From Coprococcus_C hominis (lineage in GTDB: Bacteria > Bacillota > Clostridia > Lachnospirales > Lachnospiraceae): DNA of 64,000 bases. The translations under genes were made by a program, and so were the position numbers. Shown here piece after piece: positions 42,614 through 50,789 of the stretch (positions are counted from its first letter, which is position 1; each line of letters begins with the position of its first letter). The stretch lies in assembly GCF_020687505.1 (NCBI RefSeq), contig NZ_JAJEQT010000001.1. The stretch is one strand, 5' to 3'. The notes under the pieces are model-generated. The model had not been told where the DNA came from. It searched no databases and saw only the letters and a list, made by a program, of their open reading frames with translations.

Positions 42614-44101
42614 TTAAATATTCAAAAACTTCTTTACTTCTGCAAGCATGTCTTCCTTGTCGCAGACGATATCGTGACGAACCTCTGCCTGACGGATGTC
42701 TTCGATTGCCTGTGGTACCTTCACGCCAGAAAGCTTATTCAGCTCATCGACAAGTTCGAAATCAGACTGCTTGTCATATGCACTGTCGATTGCATTCATA
42801 ACGCTTCTCGTAAACTTGTATGGGCTTGCTGTACTTGCGATCACAGTTGGTGTTGTATCGCCAGTCTCCTTCACATACTTGTCATATACCGATGCTGCTA
42901 CGGCTGTATGGGTATCCATGATGTACTGATCGGACTCATATACACGCTTGATCGTAGCGGCTGTCTCTGCCTCAGATGCATAATTTCCGTAGAAGTCTGC
43001 CAACTGCTTCTTCATATCGTCTGTGATCGTGTAAGCACCCTTGCCGTTTAATGCCTGCATCAAAGCCTTGTTCTTCTCTGCATCATTGCCTGCGATACGG
43101 TAGATCAGACGCTCCAGATTGCTGGAGATCAGAATATCCATAGAAGGAGAAGTTGTTAAGATGAACTCTCTCTTTCTGTCGTATGTACCTGTACGGAAGA
43201 AATCGTACAGAACCTTATTCTCATTCGATGCACAGATAAACTTGTTGATTGGAAGTCCCATCTGCTTTGCATAGAAAGCAGCTAAGATATTTCCGAAGTT
43301 TCCGGTTGGAACAACGACATTGATCTTGTCGCCAGCCTTGATCTCTCCATTTGCAACGAGTCTTGTATATGCATATACATAATATACCATCTGTGGTACA
43401 AGACGTCCGATATTGATGGAGTTTGCAGAAGAGAACTGATATCCCTTGGATGCCAGATACTCGTTCAACTCCTTGTCAGAGAACATCTTCTTGACGCCTG
43501 TCTGTGCGTCATCAAAATTACCTGTGATACCGATGACACATGTATTATCACCCTTCTGGGTTACCATCTGCTTTTCCTGAATTGGGCTTACACCATGCTT
43601 TGGATAAAATACGATGATCTTCGTTCCCGGTACATCTGCAAATCCTGCAAGTGCAGCCTTACCTGTATCACCGGAAGTAGCAGTCAGAATCACGATCTCA
43701 TTCTTCACATCGTTCTTCTTTGCTGAGGTTGTCAGCAGATATGGAAGAATGGAAAGTGCCATATCCTTAAACGCGATTGTTGCGCCATGGAACAGTTCCA
43801 GATAATACGCACCTGCCTTATGTACGAGCGGTGCAATCTCCTTTGTATCGAACTTCGAATCATATGCACTGTTGATACAATGACGAAGCTCTTCTTCTGT
43901 GAAGTCTGTCAGCATCAGCTTCATAACCTGATATGCAACCTCACGGTAATCCATCTTGGAAAGCTCTTCCAGGCTCTTGTCAAATGCCGGAATTGTATCC
44001 GGTACAAATAAGCCACCCTCGTTTGCAAGTCCTTTCAAAATCGCCATAGAAGCGGTCGCTGTCTCTTGTGCATTTCTTGTACTTCTGTAAACCAGTTCCA
44101 T
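42614..44101 (-). CDS. thrC: Threonine synthase
   Basis: A 495-residue PLP enzyme converting O-phosphohomoserine to threonine. It begins VYRSTRN; the PLP lysine lies in LFHGATIAFKDMALSILP; TATSGDTGKAALAGF binds phosphate; NSINIGRLVPQMVYYVYAY and VPTGNFGNILAAFYAKQMG are typical of the long (yeast/E. coli-type) form. It starts 12 bases after the 3D-domain gene with AAAGGAG, and ends 27 bases before the preQ1 aptamer without a clear terminator. Confidence 0.95.
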   Translation of the reverse strand: MELVYRSTRNAQETATASMAILKGLANEGGLFVPDTIPAFDKSLEELSKMDYREVAYQVMKLMLTDFTEEELRHCINSAYDSKFDTKEIAPLVHKAGAYYLELFHGATIAFKDMALSILPYLLTTSAKKNDVKNEIVILTATSGDTGKAALAGFADVPGTKIIVFYPKHGVSPIQEKQMVTQKGDNTCVIGITGNFDDAQTGVKKMFSDKELNEYLASKGYQFSSANSINIGRLVPQMVYYVYAYTRLVANGEIKAGDKINVVVPTGNFGNILAAFYAKQMGLPINKFICASNENKVLYDFFRTGTYDRKREFILTTSPSMDILISSNLERLIYRIAGNDAEKNKALMQALNGKGAYTITDDMKKQLADFYGNYASEAETAATIKRVYESDQYIMDTHTAVAASVYDKYVKETGDTTPTVIASTASPYKFTRSVMNAIDSAYDKQSDFELVDELNKLSGVKVPQAIEDIRQAEVRHDIVCDKEDMLAEVKKFLNI

Positions 44102-44113
44102 CTTTTTCTCCTT

Positions 44114-44974
44114 TTATTCAACTACCAGATAGGCAGAGGTTGTTCTCATGTTAAAGTTCAAAGCTTCCTGATGTGTATTGCAGAACACATCGAAATGATT
44201 TCCTGTGATCGCACCACCACGATCCTGTACTTCATAGATCTGTCCATCGATCATGATCTTTGTACCAAACGCAAAATTCTTCGGTGCAGCAATTGTCCAT
44301 CCGGCTGTCGCACGTGCACCACTTGCTGTGATCGGATTCTCCATATTGCTCCACTTACCACAACAGATTGGACATGGACAGTATGCAGTCAGCAGGTATT
44401 CACCCAGATACTGATACTTTCCGTTCGCATCGGCTGGTACATACGTCGGTGTAGAAGCGGTTGTCGTAGTAGTTGTTGTATCGGTCTCTGCGGATGCCAC
44501 AACGACGGCATTCGGATCGTACTCGCCAATCTCACCCGGTCCGCTATGCACAGCGGTCAATGCCTCCAAAGCCGCCTGATCCCGTTTATCCTGTCTTCTG
44601 GCTGTCAGAATCTCATCAATCTGCTGTTCTGCACGCTCTAACTGTGCAAGCTGGTCTGTCTCATAATTTACGTTTACCATATCATTGTAGCTGATTGCAG
44701 TACTTGCAAACAGATCTCCTGAAAATGGTTCTTTATCCTTCGTCAGATCTGCAACGGTCATCATAACACCGGTTGCAACCTCACGATTTGCGATCCGGTC
44801 TGCCAGTGAGACTGCACAGACAATGACCAATGCAAGTGCCACAGCGCCAGCACCTACATACTTTCCGTATGCCTGCAGGAAACTTTTCATTTTCCCCGGT
44901 TCTCTCTGTTTCTTATCCTTTTTTTCTTTGGAATCCATATTCAATTCAATCGTTGCGATTTTACCTGCGTCCAT
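44114..44974 (-). CDS. Membrane-anchored 3D-domain cell-wall protein
   Basis: A 286-residue protein: cytosolic N-terminus, one membrane segment (YVGAGAVALALVIVCAVSLA, ~40-60), a coiled-coil-like stretch with a Thr-rich linker (DTTTTTTTASTPTYVP), and a C-terminal double-psi barrel 3D domain (LTAYCPCPICCGKWS, ITASGARATAGWTIAA, VQDRGGAITGNHFDVF). The three Asp/Asp/Asp-type residues are in TASG, QDRGG and HFDVF. 3D domains occur in MltA-like and Rpf/Sps-like muralytic proteins. The CPCPICC cluster is striking. The start at 44974 is favoured over ATG 44998 by AGGAAC; confidence in start is moderate. Confidence 0.85.
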   Translation of the reverse strand: MDAGKIATIELNMDSKEKKDKKQREPGKMKSFLQAYGKYVGAGAVALALVIVCAVSLADRIANREVATGVMMTVADLTKDKEPFSGDLFASTAISYNDMVNVNYETDQLAQLERAEQQIDEILTARRQDKRDQAALEALTAVHSGPGEIGEYDPNAVVVASAETDTTTTTTTASTPTYVPADANGKYQYLGEYLLTAYCPCPICCGKWSNMENPITASGARATAGWTIAAPKNFAFGTKIMIDGQIYEVQDRGGAITGNHFDVFCNTHQEALNFNMRTTSAYLVVE

Positions 44975-45127
44975 ATTGTTCCTATTCTCCTCATGCAATT
45001 CCGATTTGGAATTTATGATAAAATTGTTACAAAAAGGTTACATTTACACTTTCATGATTATAATTCAAGAATGCCGTTCGGTCAAGTAATTTCGCGACTT
45101 TTTCACGACTTTTTTCGATCGGCAGAC

Positions 45128-45156
45128 TGGACTTTTTCCTGTGCAGCCGTTATACT
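45128..45156 (+). promoter_or_regulatory. Promoter of the AP2-domain gene
   Basis: -35 TGGACT at 45128-45133, 17-base spacer, -10 TATACT at 45151-45156; start about 45163, giving a ~64-base leader. Confidence 0.6.
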
Positions 45157-45226
45157 GATTTTATGTGCGGATTTTGTATTTTTATGGCACATAATATCAC
45201 GGAAAGGATTTCCCCTCACTCAGATT

Positions 45227-46021
45227 ATGGCAGCTTTACCTGGTATCTATACAGCAACCAAAAAAGATGGCAGCACCTATTACCGTGCTTCCATCACATA
45301 TCTGAAAAAACATATCAGCCTTGGCAGCTTCGCAACAGAGGAGCTTGCTTCGCGCACCTACAGGGAAGCACGCCTGATCTTGGATCACGCAGAGATCACG
45401 CTGTCAGAATACAGCCTGTTTTCCTGCCTTTCCCATGACAAATTCGTATGTCTCATCAACTTCCGCGACAACGGCATTTATTTCAAAACACCGATCTACC
45501 TGCGCAGAAAATATTTTGAATACCATATGTCTGCCACAGAGATTCTGAAGTTCGACCGGGATGATCTGTTCTTCTATGCATCTAAGAAAATCCAGAAAAA
45601 AGGCGGTTATCTCTTCGTCAGCGACTACGGAAGCCAGTACAGCATCCTGTCCCGCTACGGCATCCGTCCGTTTTCTGTCTACGGCAGAGACTACCGCATG
45701 ACAAACGGCGATGCACTTGATTTCCGTTATTCCAACATCGAGATCATCAACCAGTATGCCGGCGTCCAGAGAAAAGAATCCGCTTCCGGTCAGGTGCAAT
45801 ACCAGACTAAAATCCACGTAAATGGCGATTTCATCGTCGGCACTTACGCAGACGAGATTTCCGCTGCCATCGCATACAACAAAGCGGCGGACACACTCGC
45901 AGCACATGGAATCAGTAAGGCATACGCCAGAAATTACATTGTCTCCATGACAAACGAGCAGTATCACACCGCTTATACTTCGATTTCTATCTCCAAAAAG
46001 CTTACAGCGCCTGCACCATAG
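45227..46021 (+). CDS. AP2-domain protein with degenerate HNH core (AP2-HNH*-AP2)
   Basis: A 264-residue protein. The first AP2-like domain is at ~5-52 (GIYTATKKDGSTYYRASITY, ISLGSFATEELASRTYREA); the second at ~183-235 (AGVQRKESASGQVQYQTKIH, GTYADEISAAIAYNKAADTL). Between them NGDALDFRYSNIEIIN matches the C-terminal half of the HNH motif of AP2-HNH homing endonucleases (DGxxLDNRxxNL), but the metal-binding His is not seen. This suggests a DNA-binding protein descended from a homing endonuclease. The ribosome site before ATG 45227 is weak. Its 3' end overlaps the convergent dus gene by 20 bases. Confidence 0.7.
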   Translation: MAALPGIYTATKKDGSTYYRASITYLKKHISLGSFATEELASRTYREARLILDHAEITLSEYSLFSCLSHDKFVCLINFRDNGIYFKTPIYLRRKYFEYHMSATEILKFDRDDLFFYASKKIQKKGGYLFVSDYGSQYSILSRYGIRPFSVYGRDYRMTNGDALDFRYSNIEIINQYAGVQRKESASGQVQYQTKIHVNGDFIVGTYADEISAAIAYNKAADTLAAHGISKAYARNYIVSMTNEQYHTAYTSISISKKLTAPAP

Positions 46022-46937
46022 CCGCAAGTGCATCGTAGGTTTCCACCATATTGATCTTCGCGCGCAGCTTCGCCGAATCCGGCATGCCCTGCGTGTACCA
46101 AGCCACATGCTTACGCATCTCATGTATCCCGGTGAATTCCCCTTTGTATTCCACCATCAAAGACGCATGGCGCAGCATCATCGCTTTCCGTTCTTCCACA
46201 CTCGGCTTTTCCAGATGTTCTCCGGTTTTCAGGAAATGACTGATATCCTGAAAGATCCAAGGATTTCCTTTCGCCGCCCTTCCGATCATCACACTGTCAC
46301 AGCCCGTCTGTGCCCGCATTGCAAGCACATCCTCCGCACAGGTAATGTCACCGTTGCCAATTACCGGCACAGACACTGCTTCTTTGACCTGCCGGATCAC
46401 ATCCCAGTCTGCCTGTCCGTGATAATACTGTTCTCTTGTTCTTCCATGCACCGCGATTGCAGAAACGCCTGCCTGCTCCGCGATCCGTGCCACCTCCAGC
46501 GCATTGATATGCTCTGCATCAAAGCCTGCCCGGATCTTGATCGTAACTGGAAGCGAAACCGCATGCACCAGTGCATCGACAATATCTCCGATCAATTCTG
46601 GCTGTTTCATCAGCGCGGAACCTTCGCCGTTGTTGACGATCTTCGGAACCGGGCATCCCATGTTGACATCGATAAAAGAAAATCCCTTATCCTCCAGTCT
46701 TTTTGCCTGTGATGCCATAAGCTCCGGTTCACTGCCAAAGATCTGCACGCCAATTGGCGCTTCCTCCGGTTTTGTCATAAGCAGCGGTCCCGTATTTTTG
46801 TTGTTATAATACATGCCCTTGGCACTCACCATCTCCGTGTATACGATATCACAGCCCATCTCTTTGCATAAGAGACGAAATGGCAGGTCACAGATACCTG
46901 CCATTGGTGCCAATGCGATTTTACCAGTAAAATCCAT
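46002..46937 (-). CDS. dusB: tRNA-dihydrouridine synthase (DusB type)
   Basis: A 311-residue FMN TIM-barrel enzyme reducing uridine in tRNA D-loops. LAPMAGICDLPFRLLCKEMG at the N-terminus, DVNMGCPVPKIVNNGEGSAL with the catalytic Cys, TIKIRAGFD, AVHGRTREQYYHGQADW and NGDITCAEDVL are typical. C-terminal helical domain with KHVAWYTQG. Last gene of the dap operon, 11 bases after coaX. Confidence 0.94.
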   Translation of the reverse strand: MDFTGKIALAPMAGICDLPFRLLCKEMGCDIVYTEMVSAKGMYYNNKNTGPLLMTKPEEAPIGVQIFGSEPELMASQAKRLEDKGFSFIDVNMGCPVPKIVNNGEGSALMKQPELIGDIVDALVHAVSLPVTIKIRAGFDAEHINALEVARIAEQAGVSAIAVHGRTREQYYHGQADWDVIRQVKEAVSVPVIGNGDITCAEDVLAMRAQTGCDSVMIGRAAKGNPWIFQDISHFLKTGEHLEKPSVEERKAMMLRHASLMVEYKGEFTGIHEMRKHVAWYTQGMPDSAKLRAKINMVETYDALAAMVQAL

Positions 46938-46948
46938 CGTTTCGTCCT

Positions 46949-47713
46949 TTATTGTTTCTCGTAAATTAACTGCAAGCCTTTCAGTGTGAGGTCTGCATCA
47001 TAATAATCAATACAATCGGTATTCTCTGAAATCAGCTTACCAAGTCCGCCAGTTGCCACAACCTTGATGTTATCCAGTCCGGACTCTTCCTTGATCCTGC
47101 GGATAATATACTCAGTCTGACCAACATAGCCATAGAATACACCTGCCTGCATACTGCTGACTGTATCCTTTGCCAGAATCGTATCTGGTCTCTTGATTTC
47201 GATTTCTGGAAGCTTTGCAGTCCCGGACCAGAGTGCTGCTGCCGCCAGTCGGATTCCCGGCGATGTCGCCCCCGAATGGAACACGCCACCTTCCAATACC
47301 AGATCATGCGTCGTTGCAGTTCCAAAATCTACAACGATTACCGGGCCGCCATACAACTCATACGCAGCCACTGCATCGACCAGACGGTCGGCACCCAGTG
47401 TCTTTGGTTCCGGAATTGCAATATTGATTCCAGTCTTGATGCCTGGTGCAACAATAATCGGCTGAATGTTCAGATACTTGATGATACCACTCGTCAGAGA
47501 GTGCATAACCTTCGGTACAACGGACGCGATAATAACCGCATCGATCTCTGAAACATGTATATCCCGTACCCGAAGCCAATCCACAAAATACACGCCATAC
47601 TCATCCGATGTACGTGCCGTACCAGTTGTGATACGGAACGTCTTGATCAGCTTTTTTCCATCAAACAGTCCTACTGTAATATTCGTATTTCCAACGTCTA
47701 CTGCAAATAACAT
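46949..47713 (-). CDS. coaX: Type III pantothenate kinase
   Basis: A 254-residue ASKHA-fold kinase, first step of CoA synthesis. LFAVDVGNTNITVGLFDG is the phosphate-binding start; KTLGADRLVDAVAAYELYGG and VDFGTATTHDLV hold the catalytic Asp residues; GATSPGIRLAAAAL and ATGGLGKLI complete the site. It lies 11 bases from its neighbours in the lysine-riboswitch operon, though its pathway is unrelated to lysine. Confidence 0.95.
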   Translation of the reverse strand: MLFAVDVGNTNITVGLFDGKKLIKTFRITTGTARTSDEYGVYFVDWLRVRDIHVSEIDAVIIASVVPKVMHSLTSGIIKYLNIQPIIVAPGIKTGINIAIPEPKTLGADRLVDAVAAYELYGGPVIVVDFGTATTHDLVLEGGVFHSGATSPGIRLAAAALWSGTAKLPEIEIKRPDTILAKDTVSSMQAGVFYGYVGQTEYIIRRIKEESGLDNIKVVATGGLGKLISENTDCIDYYDADLTLKGLQLIYEKQ

Positions 47714-47724
47714 ATATCTTCCCC

Positions 47725-48045
47725 TTAGCTAAGGAAAAATGTCTGAAAATACAGCTCCAGCTGTTCAAACAATTCCTTCTTTTCCTTTCTGATCTGCTTG
47801 ATTTTTAAACCACAGCCAATCTCGTCGTACAGGATATCTTCCTCTGCCGCGTCAGTGACAATATTCAGGTTTCCCATACTGTCAAACACAAGCATAATGA
47901 TTCCACCAACATCTTCTGTGAACAACGTGCACAGAATCCGAAGCTCTTTTTTAACCTCAGTCGGCAGATTGTCAAAATCTTCATTCAAATAATACTTCTG
48001 CGTGTACTTTGAAGCACTGCACAAAATAATTTCATCCTGATACAT
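47725..48045 (-). CDS. DUF6145-like small protein
   Basis: A 106-residue soluble protein resembling the DUF6145 family of Lachnospiraceae: ASKYTQKYYLNEDFDNLP, CTLFTEDVGGIIMLVFDSMG, LYDEIGCGLKIKQIRKEKKE. The conserved order is clear but no function is known. Start 48045 has GAGGA upstream; the ATG 21 bases earlier overlaps dapB. It lies between dapB and coaX, suggesting shared expression only. Confidence 0.75.
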   Translation of the reverse strand: MYQDEIILCSASKYTQKYYLNEDFDNLPTEVKKELRILCTLFTEDVGGIIMLVFDSMGNLNIVTDAAEEDILYDEIGCGLKIKQIRKEKKELFEQLELYFQTFFLS

Positions 48046-48058
48046 AATCGTTCCTCGC

Positions 48059-48814
48059 TTATCCAATCACATCTGCCATATCATAAAAGCCTGCCGGCTT
48101 TCCTGCCAGAAACTTTGCTGCTTCCACTGCGCCCTTGGCAAATACAGACTTCGAATAAGCCGTATGCTTAAACTCGATCACTTCGTCCACACCTGCAAAA
48201 ATCACCTCATGCTCACCGACGATCGTTCCGCCACGTACCGCAGAGATACCAAGTTCTTTCTTGTCACGCTTCTTTCTTACCTGCGAACGGTCATAGACAT
48301 ACTCATACGCATTGTCTCTGGCGTCGTTGATCGCATCGGCAAGTGCCAGTGCTGTTCCCGATGGTGCATCCACTTTCTGATTATGATGCTTCTCTACGAT
48401 CTCAATATCATAACCGGCTGGTGCAAATACATTTGCTGCATCCTTCAGGAGCTTCATCAACGTATTGATACCCAGACTCATGTTGGCAGACTTCAAGATT
48501 GCTACCTTCTCAGAGCAAAGAGATACCTTGTTGAGCTGCTCCGGGGAAAGTCCGGTCGTACAAAGTACAACTGGAACCTGCTTATCAACTGCATAATCAA
48601 GCAGCTTATCAACCGCAACGGCTGCTGCAAAATCAATAATCACATCTGCCTTGACATCACATGCGTTGATATCTGTAAATACCGGATATCCGTTTTCTCT
48701 ATTATCTACGACATCAATGCCGGCAACGATCTCCACATCCGGATCTTCCTTGCAAAGTCCTGTGATGACCTGCCCCATCTTACCGTTACAACCATGCATA
48801 ATCACACGAATCAT
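48059..48814 (-). CDS. dapB: 4-hydroxy-tetrahydrodipicolinate reductase
   Basis: A 251-residue NAD(P)H enzyme following DapA in lysine and diaminopimelate synthesis. Rossmann start IRVIMHGCNGKMGQVI, the substrate loop EIVEKHHNQKVDAPSGTALA with the SGTA and catalytic His region, and SAVRGGTIVGEHEV are all present. Starts 30 bases after dapA with GGGAGG. Confidence 0.97.
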   Translation of the reverse strand: MIRVIMHGCNGKMGQVITGLCKEDPDVEIVAGIDVVDNRENGYPVFTDINACDVKADVIIDFAAAVAVDKLLDYAVDKQVPVVLCTTGLSPEQLNKVSLCSEKVAILKSANMSLGINTLMKLLKDAANVFAPAGYDIEIVEKHHNQKVDAPSGTALALADAINDARDNAYEYVYDRSQVRKKRDKKELGISAVRGGTIVGEHEVIFAGVDEVIEFKHTAYSKSVFAKGAVEAAKFLAGKPAGFYDMADVIG

Positions 48815-48844
48815 TTGTTTTTCCTCCCGGTCTGTCTATCTGTA

Positions 48845-49735
48845 TTACTGGATTTTTACACCAAATCCTGTCATTGCTTTCTTTAACTGCTCTGTATGCT
48901 CTGGCTCAAGCTCTGTCAGTGGCATACGAAGGTTGCCTTCGCAAAGTCCCATCAGTTCCACTGCCTTCTTGACAGGGATTGGGTTTACCTCACAGAACAG
49001 TGCCTCACACAGAGGAATTGCCTTGATCTGAATCTCTCTGGCTCCAACCACATCACCATCTAAGTACTTCTGTACCATATCATGTGTCTCCTTCGGAGCT
49101 ACATTTGCAAGTACAGAAATCACGCCCTTTCCACCAAGGGACAGGATTGGCATAACCTGATCATCATTTCCAGAATATACATCGAGGCATCCATCTGCCA
49201 GGCTTACCAGACGTGCAACCTGTGACAGATTGCCAGTTGCCTCCTTGATCGCTACGATATTTTTTACATTCTTAGCCAGATATACGGCTGTCTCCGGCTG
49301 GATGTTCGTACCGGTTCTGCTTGGTACGTTGTACATGATAATTGGAAGTGTCACGCTGTTTGCAACGGCTGTGTAATGTGCGATCAGACCTTTCTGTGTT
49401 GCCTTGTTGTAATATGGTGTTACAACAAGCAGACCATCCACGCCATACTTCTCTGCTTCCTGAGACAGATAAATAGCTGTCTCTGTACAATTTGAACCTG
49501 TTCCTGCAACAACCGGAATACGCTTGTTGACAACCTCTGCACAGAAACGAATACAGTCAAGATGCTCTTCATGGGATAAGGTTGAAGACTCACCTGTCGT
49601 TCCGCATACAACGATACAGTCGGTTCCACCAGCGATCTGATACTCGATCACGTCACGGAACTTATCATAATCCACCGAACCATCCTTCTTAAATGGTGTT
49701 ACAATCGCAACTGCTGAACCTGTAAAAATTGACAT
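48845..49735 (-). CDS. dapA: 4-hydroxy-tetrahydrodipicolinate synthase
   Basis: A 296-residue TIM-barrel aldolase joining pyruvate and aspartate semialdehyde. GTTGESSTLSHEEH, the Tyr motif VTPYYNKATQKGLIAHY, YNVPSRTGTNI and the Schiff-base lysine in NIVAIKEATGNLSQVA are intact. AGGAGG lies ahead of the ATG. It is the first gene behind a lysine riboswitch, so it should be shut off by lysine. It supplies both lysine and meso-DAP for the wall. Confidence 0.97.
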   Translation of the reverse strand: MSIFTGSAVAIVTPFKKDGSVDYDKFRDVIEYQIAGGTDCIVVCGTTGESSTLSHEEHLDCIRFCAEVVNKRIPVVAGTGSNCTETAIYLSQEAEKYGVDGLLVVTPYYNKATQKGLIAHYTAVANSVTLPIIMYNVPSRTGTNIQPETAVYLAKNVKNIVAIKEATGNLSQVARLVSLADGCLDVYSGNDDQVMPILSLGGKGVISVLANVAPKETHDMVQKYLDGDVVGAREIQIKAIPLCEALFCEVNPIPVKKAVELMGLCEGNLRMPLTELEPEHTEQLKKAMTGFGVKIQ

Positions 49736-49773
49736 CTTTCTCTTCCTCCTAAATAATTATAAGGTATAACCAT

Positions 49774-49804
49774 AAATAAAGCTGGCACCCGATAAAGTGC
49801 CAGC
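49774..49804 (-). terminator. Riboswitch-controlled terminator before dapA
   Basis: Minus strand: GCTGGCAC, eight-base loop, GTGCCAGC, then TTTATTT. It is placed between the lysine aptamer and the dapA ribosome site, as expected for the expression platform. Confidence 0.88.
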
Positions 49805-49814
49805 TTGAAATGTC

Positions 49815-49995
49815 TCAATTCCGGTAGCGCTCCATCTGCATGCTTACAAATGACAGTCATACAATTCTTCATTGCACAACCAGGATTCCAGTGCTTAGAC
49901 ATCTGTCGTCCTTCGGCGGTTTCCCCTTTTCCATGCGATCCACTGCTCTAAGTCATCCCGCAAAGTACTCTTGAATTCCGCACCTCTACTCAATC
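49815..49995 (-). promoter_or_regulatory. Lysine riboswitch (L-box) aptamer
   Basis: Minus strand shows the L-box core in order: AGAGGTGCGG, AAGAGTAC, GGGGAAACCGCCGAAGG, CTGGAATCCTGG with TTGTGCAATG, GTATGACTGTCATT, and closing GCGCTACCGG. It lies between a good promoter and a terminator ahead of dapA, so lysine binding should end transcription early. Confidence 0.95.
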
Positions 49996-50007
49996 AAAAT
50001 CAAGGAT

Positions 50008-50036
50008 AGTATATCATCGTTATACAGGTCTGTCAA
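50008..50036 (-). promoter_or_regulatory. Promoter of the dapA operon
   Basis: Minus strand: -35 TTGACA at 50036-50031, 17-base spacer, -10 TATACT at 50013-50008; start site close to 50001, just upstream of the lysine aptamer. Confidence 0.82.
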
Positions 50037-50039
50037 TCA

Positions 50040-50669
50040 TTATTCCAAACATTCCATCTTGCTGACTGACACCTCGTATGCGACCTTATTGACTATCTCA
50101 TCATTTCCTATTTTTTTCTGATATTCCCGGCTCTGGATACGTCCCCAGATTGCCACATGCTCACCAACTGCGAGCTTTCCTGCAAATCTGGCATTTCTGC
50201 CCCAGCAGATACAAGGAATATAATCTGATTTTCCGTATGCCCGGTTCACAGCGAGCAGAATATCTGCAATCTCTCTGCCAAGCGGCGTCATACGGTAGAT
50301 CGGCTCTTTGCATATGTATCCGTCTAAGTATATCTGGTTCGGTTTGTTCTCCTTGTCATCCACCGCGTCGATCACCTCGATCTCACGTACAAACACAGAC
50401 AGGATCAAACGGTTCTTGTTCTCCTCGTGCTTGTTGTACGACCGGAACTGTCCCTTCGCCAGTACCTTTTCCCCGATGTGGGATTTTTCTACATCAAACA
50501 GGCGATCGGAAACCATCAAAGGAATCACGTCATGCGCATCGCTTAATCTGCTGACTACCAGATCCACCATATAGAATCCCTCTCCGAATATCTCATGGCT
50601 GAATCGGAAATCTGATACGATTTCTCCTGCTACTACCACCTGATTGTTGTTCAAAATCTTCTCTGTCAT
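50040..50669 (-). CDS. SSB-like protein with two OB-folds
   Basis: A 209-residue protein of two consecutive OB domains (~8-100: VVVAGEIVSDFRFSHEI, LVVSRLSDAHDVIPLMV; ~110-205: QIYLDGYICKEPIYRMTPLG, ADILLAVNRAYGKSDYIPCI). The second has the SSB-type strand pattern including CICWGRNARFAGKLAVGEHV. There is no acidic DDDIPF-like C-terminal tail, so it is not the standard replication SSB and is probably a clostridial paralogue. GGGAGG precedes the ATG. It stands alone just upstream of the dap promoter with no terminator seen. Confidence 0.75.
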   Translation of the reverse strand: MTEKILNNNQVVVAGEIVSDFRFSHEIFGEGFYMVDLVVSRLSDAHDVIPLMVSDRLFDVEKSHIGEKVLAKGQFRSYNKHEENKNRLILSVFVREIEVIDAVDDKENKPNQIYLDGYICKEPIYRMTPLGREIADILLAVNRAYGKSDYIPCICWGRNARFAGKLAVGEHVAIWGRIQSREYQKKIGNDEIVNKVAYEVSVSKMECLE

Positions 50670-50736
50670 ATTTTTTCCTCCCTCTTGTCAATGTTCACAG
50701 CCTCATTTATATCCCCATATAAACTGTGAATTTTTA

Positions 50737-50756
50737 ATATTGTACATTTACAATAT
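50737..50756. promoter_or_regulatory. Operator-like dyad upstream of the SSB-like gene
   Basis: ATATTGTA-CATT-TACAATAT is a perfect 8-bp-arm dyad, and a partial third site TATATTGTAATAT lies at ~50766-50778. It sits 68 bases before the ATG where the promoter must be. No regulator is linked. Confidence 0.45.
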
Positions 50757-50789
50757 ATGCGTGCCTATATTGTAATATTCCAAACTTTT

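Noticed and set aside
42614..44113. Search for a T-box or threonine attenuator before thrC
   Set aside because: Only 12 bases separate thrC from the preceding gene, and no T-box core (TGGNACCGCG type) was seen nearby.
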